This document shows positions 14,269 through 17,897 of a DNA stretch of 17,897 nt, piece after piece. Source of the stretch: UMGS363 sp051891935. GTDB lineage: Bacteria; Bacillota; Clostridia; Oscillospirales; Ruminococcaceae. The first letter of the stretch is position 1; each line of letters starts with the position of its first letter. The notes beneath the pieces are model-generated. The model saw only the letters and a program-made list of their open reading frames with translations, had not been told where the DNA came from and ran no database searches. The stretch spans positions 1 to 17,897 of the forward strand of contig JBJFFR010000071.1 of the NCBI GenBank assembly GCA_051891935.1. Direction: 5' to 3'. The translations under genes and the position numbers were made by a program.

Positions 14269-15081
14269 ATGGGTTGGAAAGAACTATTTTTCACTTCCGT
14301 TACCGGCAAGAAGAACGTACCGCACCGTGTAAGCAACAGTATGCGTGTAAAAGGAGAGTCTGCTGCTGCTCAAATATGCAGCAAAGACAGCGCCGTGTGC
14401 AATGCCGATCAGATAGAGCTGCTGTATTTAAAAAGCCGCAGCAGATTCAGGATATATAAAACACTCAACATCGTATGTCTTATCCTGTGTTTTGCTTTTT
14501 TTATTATACCCGTTATAATGCCTTTGATGAAGCAGCTGATACCTAATGAATATATCAGGGCAGCGCTGCTGCTTCCTTATCTCGCTTTTTTGTGTACCGG
14601 AAAACTATGGAATCAATATATGTACGACTATAAGATGCGGCGCATGATGTACAAGACCATACTGCTTGAAAAAAGGAAGCAGGAGTTTGGTGATGATATT
14701 GAGGGATATAAACGCTATGTGGACGAAATGGGCGACCTTTTATCCATAGATGAGAGGACTGTAATTGACCCTCAGATAGAGTATGCCTTTATCGGTGTCA
14801 TAAATACAACGCTCCCGGCGGACAAGCAGCTTGAACAGGTGCGCTGCAAGCTTGAGGGACAGAAAAAGGTGAAGAAGATCTCGGCGATAGCTGCGGCGGT
14901 TTTAGCCGTGCTTTCGTCTATCGACTTTATTTATTACGGCAAAGCTAATATTGCGGTAATATGGGGCTTTGTGTTCACGGCGGCGTTTTTTATTATTTTG
15001 ATAGGTATGTCCCGTTCCTCCAAAAAGCTGAGAGAACGGGAAGAGGAGCTTGAATGTCTGACCGAAGAAATACATAGTTGA
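14269..15081 (+). CDS. Uncharacterised membrane protein with two helical hairpins and coiled-coil tail
   Basis: I do not recognise this gene. The 270-residue protein has a polar N-terminus (1-63), a first membrane hairpin (about 65-87 and 96-112), a charged cytoplasmic middle (113-202), a second hairpin (about 203-222 and 227-247) and a Lys/Glu-rich coiled-coil tail (250-270). The middle holds a Lys/Arg/Met-rich segment just after the second helix and an acidic patch GDDIEGYKRYVDEMGD. The layout fits an inner-membrane protein whose soluble parts face the cytoplasm. No catalytic motif is visible. The ATG at 14269 is preceded by GGAAGGAG, and codon use looks normal for the region. It is the only plus-strand protein gene in the window. 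Confidence 0.78.
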   Translation: MGWKELFFTSVTGKKNVPHRVSNSMRVKGESAAAQICSKDSAVCNADQIELLYLKSRSRFRIYKTLNIVCLILCFAFFIIPVIMPLMKQLIPNEYIRAALLLPYLAFLCTGKLWNQYMYDYKMRRMMYKTILLEKRKQEFGDDIEGYKRYVDEMGDLLSIDERTVIDPQIEYAFIGVINTTLPADKQLEQVRCKLEGQKKVKKISAIAAAVLAVLSSIDFIYYGKANIAVIWGFVFTAAFFIILIGMSRSSKKLREREEELECLTEEIHS

Positions 15082-15107
15082 CGCATCACGGTTCTTTTTG
15101 ATATACT
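15078..15107 (+). promoter_or_regulatory. Sigma-A-like promoter for the structured RNA
   Basis: TTGACG (15078-15083), overlapping the stop codon of the plus-strand gene, and TATACT (15102-15107) are separated by 18 bases. A second TATACT follows directly at 15108-15113. A start near 15109-15114 would coincide with the 5' arm of the closing stem of the candidate RNA. Confidence 0.5.
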
Positions 15108-15108
15108 T

Positions 15109-15270
15109 ATACTAATAACCATTTGTTCTATGGATAAAGACTGTGGATAGAATACGTCCAATCAAGGAAAACGACCGCAGGAAGGCTTGCCGCCTTTCAA
15201 GGGAGCCAGACATAGAATTGGATTATTATAGCCGAGGATTTGTCTATAGGTTGATTGAAGATTAGTATTA
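15109..15270 (+). ncRNA. Candidate structured RNA, long bulged hairpin (6S-like)
   Basis: The stretch has no coding frame but folds on the plus strand as one long interrupted hairpin. UACUAAU 15110-15116 pairs with AUUAGUA 15261-15267. CUAUGGAU 15128-15135 pairs with GUCUAUAG 15242-15249 using two G-U pairs. UCCAAU 15157-15162 pairs with AUUGGA 15217-15222. GGAAGGC 15180-15186 pairs with GCCUUUC 15192-15198. Between the second and third stems a 20-base and a 19-base strand face each other as a large open bubble. A closing stem, a big central bubble and a long apical arm at about 160 bases is the 6S RNA layout, whose product binds RNA polymerase. The name is inferred from shape and promoter only; no primary-sequence signature was verified. 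Confidence 0.4.
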
Positions 15271-15286
15271 TTATGGATATCAAAAT

Positions 15287-15304
15287 AATTACGCATTACG
15301 CATT
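15287..15304. repeat. Short iteration AATTACGCATTACGCATT, copy F
   Basis: Two iterations of the ATTACGC motif seen at the right end of copy D directly abut the T-run of the rplQ terminator. Confidence 0.6.
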
Positions 15305-15339
15305 AAAAAAACGCTGTCCGAAAAAAATCGAACAGCGTT
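15305..15339 (-). terminator. Intrinsic terminator of the ribosomal protein alpha operon
   Basis: On the minus strand AACGCTGTTCG (15339-15329) pairs with CGGACAGCGTT (15320-15310). The 11-bp stem has one G-U pair and an 8-base loop, and is followed by a run of T (15311-15305). It starts 22 bases past the rplQ stop. On the plus strand the same hairpin has one mismatch and a poorer tail, so it could also weakly end the RNA from the other side. Confidence 0.88.
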
Positions 15340-15361
15340 AATTATTTATATCGAAATTAAC

Positions 15362-15703
15362 TTATACAAGCTCAATGATAGCCATTTCAGCAGCGTCGCC
15401 GCGTCTTGGACCTGTCTTGATGATTCTTGTATAACCGCCATTAACATCAGCGTACTTAGGTGCGATCTCGTCAAAAAGCTTCTTGACAACATCTTCCTTT
15501 GTAACATAAGCAAGAACCTGACGTCTGGAGTGGAGGTCGTTAGTCTTGGCGATGGTGATCATCTTTTCAGACATAGCGCGAACCTCTTTGGCTCTTGTTA
15601 CTGTTGTTTCGATCTTGCCGTTTTCGAGCAGGAATGTAACCATAGCTCTGAGCATAGCTTTTCTATGATCGCTTGTTCTGCCCAATTTTCTTGTTCCCGG
15701 CAT
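15362..15703 (-). CDS. rplQ: Large-subunit ribosomal protein L17
   Basis: L17 is a structural protein of the 50S subunit that sits near the peptide exit tunnel. The 113-residue product begins MPGTRKLGRTSDHRKAML, the conserved family start, and lacks the long C-terminal extension found in some lineages. The ATG at 15703 has AAGGAG eight bases upstream. An in-frame GTG at 15712 overlaps that site and is rejected. It is the last gene of the alpha operon, 53 bases after rpoA, as in most Firmicutes, with the terminator at 15305-15339 behind it. Confidence 0.97.
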   Translation of the reverse strand: MPGTRKLGRTSDHRKAMLRAMVTFLLENGKIETTVTRAKEVRAMSEKMITIAKTNDLHSRRQVLAYVTKEDVVKKLFDEIAPKYADVNGGYTRIIKTGPRRGDAAEMAIIELV

Positions 15704-15756
15704 TCTAATCACTCCTTACCTATTAAAAGTATCGTATTTTTGCAAAATTATCACTC

Positions 15757-16713
15757 TTAGTTATCATCTTCAGAGCTGAGTTCAAAACCGAGGGACTGAA
15801 GCTTTTCCTTAACTTCGTCAAAGGACTTCTTACCGAGGTTTCTCACCTTCATCATCTCTTCTTCTGACTTGTTGATCAAATCACCTACTGTGTTAATGTT
15901 TGCACGCTTGAGGCAATTGAACGAACGTACTGATAAGTCAAGATCCTCAATGGTCATCTCAAGGACTTTTTCTTTGCCCTTGTCGTCCTTTTCTACCATG
16001 ATCTCAGTGATAGCGGATTCATCGGAAAGCTCGCTGAAGAGCTTCAGATGCTCAATGAGGAGATTGGCTGCCTGTGATACAGCTTCCTTTGCCGAAACAA
16101 CACCGTTGGTCCAGACATCAAGAATAAGCTTATCATAATCAGTTACCTGTCCAAGACGAGTATCTTCAACAGTGTAATTTACTTTCAGTACAGGGGTATA
16201 AATGGAGTCAACAGCGATAACATCAACACCGAAGTTGAAGAGCTGCTTGTTCTTTTCGGCAGGAACATATCCGCGTCCTCTGTCGATAGTGATCTCCATA
16301 TAAAGCTTAGCGTCTTTGCCGAGTGTAGCAATGTGCATATCCGGAACGAGGATATCAACTTCCGAATCCGCTTTGATGTCACCTGCGGTAACTTCGCATT
16401 CGTCTTCGGCTTCGATATAGATGGTCTTGGGGCCTTCGCCGTAAAGCTTGGCTGTGAGTCCCTTGAGGTTAAGAACTATTTCAGTAACATCTTCCTTAAC
16501 GCCCGGAATAGTAGATAATTCGTGGTGTACACCGTCAATCTTCACCGAAGTAACAGCAACACCCGGAAGCGAGGAGAGCAGGACACGTCTGAGGCTGTTG
16601 CCAAGAGTATGTCCATAGCCGCGCTCAAGAGGAGCGATAGCAAACTTGCCGTAAGTTCCGTTGGTCTTGAGTTCAACGGTTTCGATTTCCGGCTTTTCGA
16701 TTTTTTCAAGCAT
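15757..16713 (-). CDS. rpoA: DNA-directed RNA polymerase subunit alpha
   Basis: Alpha dimerises to begin core RNA polymerase assembly and contacts UP elements and activators with its C-terminal domain. The 318 residues hold the N-terminal dimer domain (about 1-230), with ERGYGHTLGNSLRRVLLSSLPG in two parts near 29-50, then a short acidic linker. The C-terminal helix-hairpin-helix domain (about 250-315) has LSVRSFNCLKRANI, where the promoter-contacting Arg and Asn lie, and VRNLGKKSFDEV. The length is normal and nothing is missing. The ATG at 16713 follows AGGAGGG. It lies 69 bases after rpsD. Confidence 0.98.
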   Translation of the reverse strand: MLEKIEKPEIETVELKTNGTYGKFAIAPLERGYGHTLGNSLRRVLLSSLPGVAVTSVKIDGVHHELSTIPGVKEDVTEIVLNLKGLTAKLYGEGPKTIYIEAEDECEVTAGDIKADSEVDILVPDMHIATLGKDAKLYMEITIDRGRGYVPAEKNKQLFNFGVDVIAVDSIYTPVLKVNYTVEDTRLGQVTDYDKLILDVWTNGVVSAKEAVSQAANLLIEHLKLFSELSDESAITEIMVEKDDKGKEKVLEMTIEDLDLSVRSFNCLKRANINTVGDLINKSEEEMMKVRNLGKKSFDEVKEKLQSLGFELSSEDDN

Positions 16714-16782
16714 TATAAAACCCTCCTATATTCGCATTGCGGATAATTAACGTATATAAGAAATTTATACACGATAAACCTA

Positions 16783-17382
16783 TTACTTGGAGTACAACTC
16801 GACGATAAGGTGAGTTTCAACCTCATAGTCAAGATCTTCAGTTTCAGGCATACGAACAACCTTTGCGGAGAAATTGTCCTTGTTGGATTCGAGCCATGTA
16901 GGAACTACTCTGCCGTTAGTCTGATCGTAGATCTCCTTGAACTTTGCACTTGAACGGCTGCCTTCATAAAGAGCGATAACATCGCCTTCCTTAACTCTGT
17001 AAGAAGGAATATCAACTCTCTGTCCGTTTACAGTGAAGTGTCTGTGAGTAACGAGCTGTCTTGCTTCACGTCTTGTGAGAGCGAGACCCATTCTGAAAAC
17101 AACGTTATCAAGTCTTGACTCGAGGATAGTGATGAGCGCATCACCTGTTGTCTTGTCAGTAACCTTGTTAGCGAGCTCATAGTAGTGATAGAAAGGCTTT
17201 TCAAGAACGCCGTAGATGAACTTGAGCTTCTGCTTTTCCTTGAGCTGTGTGCCATATTCGGAAAGCTTCTTTCTGTTGTTGGCACCGGGGTTTCTATTAG
17301 AAGTCTTAGAAATACCCATAACCATAGGGCTGATTCCTAAGTATCTGCATTTTTTGAGTATGGGGTCTTTATTAACTGCCAT
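16783..17382 (-). CDS. rpsD: Small-subunit ribosomal protein S4 (zinc-free form)
   Basis: S4 is a primary 16S rRNA binder that starts 30S body assembly. In Bacillus and E. coli it also represses translation of its own operon. The 199-residue protein has an S4 RNA-binding domain at about 90-155 (SRLDNVVFRMGLALTRREARQ in two parts, then THRHFTVNGQRVDIPSY). The N-terminus has only one Cys (KKCRYLGI) where zinc-binding forms have four, so this is a C-minus type. The N-terminus and first domain are also unlike the usual ARYTGP start. The ATG at 17382 follows GGAGGTG. It lies 72 bases after rpsK; no leader structure was tested there. Confidence 0.97.
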   Translation of the reverse strand: MAVNKDPILKKCRYLGISPMVMGISKTSNRNPGANNRKKLSEYGTQLKEKQKLKFIYGVLEKPFYHYYELANKVTDKTTGDALITILESRLDNVVFRMGLALTRREARQLVTHRHFTVNGQRVDIPSYRVKEGDVIALYEGSRSSAKFKEIYDQTNGRVVPTWLESNKDNFSAKVVRMPETEDLDYEVETHLIVELYSK

Positions 17383-17454
17383 TTAGAATTACACCTCCAT
17401 TGGTAATTAAAAAACGATTTATTAAGCGGAAAACGCCTGCGTTCAGAACGTCTG

Positions 17455-17856
17455 TTATACACGACGTCTTTTTGGAGGACGGCATCCGTTGTGAGGAATA
17501 GGAGTAACATCCTTGATAAGTCTTACTTCAAGACCAACAGTCTGCAAAGCTCTGATAGCAGCTTCACGGCCTGCACCGGGTCCCTTAACGTAAACTTCAA
17601 CAGTCTTAAGACCGTGATCCATTGCAGCCTTTGCAGCTGTTTCTGCAGCTGTCTGTGCAGCGAACGGAGTGGACTTCTTGGAACCTCTGAAACCGAGTTC
17701 GCCTGCGGAAGCCCATGAAATTGCGTTACCCTGTGTATCAGTAATAGTTACGATTGTGTTGTTGAAAGTGGACTGGATATGAACAGCACCATTTTCAATG
17801 TTTTTACGCTCACGACGACGTCTAACGACAGTCTTCTTGCCCTTAACCTGAGCCAT
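17455..17856 (-). CDS. rpsK: Small-subunit ribosomal protein S11
   Basis: S11 is a component of the 30S platform that contacts the 690 and 790 loops of 16S rRNA and the Shine-Dalgarno region. The 133-residue protein carries the standard HIQSTFNNTIVTITD block (about 27-41), GFRGSKKSTPFAAQ, the GPGAGREAAIRAL motif and the C-terminal PIPHNGCRPPKRRRV. A basic N-terminus precedes it. The ATG at 17856 follows GGAGGGAATG. It sits 14 bases after rpsM, in the usual rpsM-rpsK-rpsD-rpoA-rplQ order. Confidence 0.98.
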   Translation of the reverse strand: MAQVKGKKTVVRRRRERKNIENGAVHIQSTFNNTIVTITDTQGNAISWASAGELGFRGSKKSTPFAAQTAAETAAKAAMDHGLKTVEVYVKGPGAGREAAIRALQTVGLEVRLIKDVTPIPHNGCRPPKRRRV

Positions 17857-17870
17857 TGTTCATTCCCTCC

Positions 17871-17897
17871 TTACTTCTTCTTGTTAGCGATTGTCTT
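17871..17897 (-). CDS. rpsM: Small-subunit ribosomal protein S13, C-terminal end only
   Basis: Only the last eight codons and TAA are in the window, reading KTIANKKK. That basic tail is the usual end of S13, which bridges the subunits and touches P-site tRNA. Its place directly before rpsK confirms the call. The gene continues past the window edge. Confidence 0.85.
   Translation of the reverse strand, partial: KTIANKKK

Noticed and set aside
15142..15150. TGTGGATAG as a DnaA box
   Set aside because: Single imperfect match with no cluster, no AT-rich unwinding region and no dnaA or dnaN nearby; it lies in the bubble strand of the candidate RNA.

Overview
The window reads as chromosome of a low-to-mid GC Gram-positive anaerobe of the class Clostridia, most likely a Ruminococcus-type Oscillospirales. 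This is inferred from the strong AGGAGG-type ribosome binding sites, a zinc-free type ribosomal protein S4, a TepA/SpoIIIE neighbourhood, a DUF3006 plus ComEC-like hydrolase pair, and dispersed intergenic repeats. Nearly everything is coded on the minus strand. The one plus-strand protein gene lies at 14269-15081, and a probable plus-strand structured RNA follows it.

Right to left, in the direction of transcription: 15362-17897 is the 3' half of the ribosomal protein alpha operon (end of rpsM, then rpsK, rpsD, rpoA, rplQ), closed by a strong intrinsic terminator at 15305-15339. Next to it, on the other strand, are a possible 6S-like RNA (about 15109-15270) and an uncharacterised four-helix membrane protein. 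A near-consensus promoter at 14069-14097 then drives a minus-strand operon of a ClpP-like protease (tepA), a 59-residue protein in the ylzJ position (13067-13246), uppP and a 909-residue FtsK/SpoIIIE DNA translocase.

The stretch 7466-9447 is accessory in character. It holds two small related membrane proteins and a coiled-coil protein with in-frame 21-bp repeats. The coiled-coil gene has its own consensus promoter and terminator and lies between 16-bp perfect inverted repeats. At least four copies of a palindrome-rich repeat family lie here, each directly upstream of a minus-strand gene.

The left part (196-7465) is a tight run of eight minus-strand genes: ygiQ-type radical SAM protein, secreted/anchored metallo-hydrolase, DUF3006 protein, RpiR-family regulator, tRNA-dihydrouridine synthase, rimI, tsaD and rsmE. 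Several overlap by ATGA or by longer stretches. The last four modify tRNA, ribosomal protein or rRNA, so this is a translation-quality operon with a surface hydrolase module and a sugar-phosphate-type regulator in the middle. A hairpin with a T-run at 149-190 could end it.

I found no large novel defence or mobile system. The best candidates for something undescribed are the inverted-repeat-bounded coiled-coil cassette (7716-8126), the repeat family placed upstream of small genes, and the structured RNA near 15109-15270.
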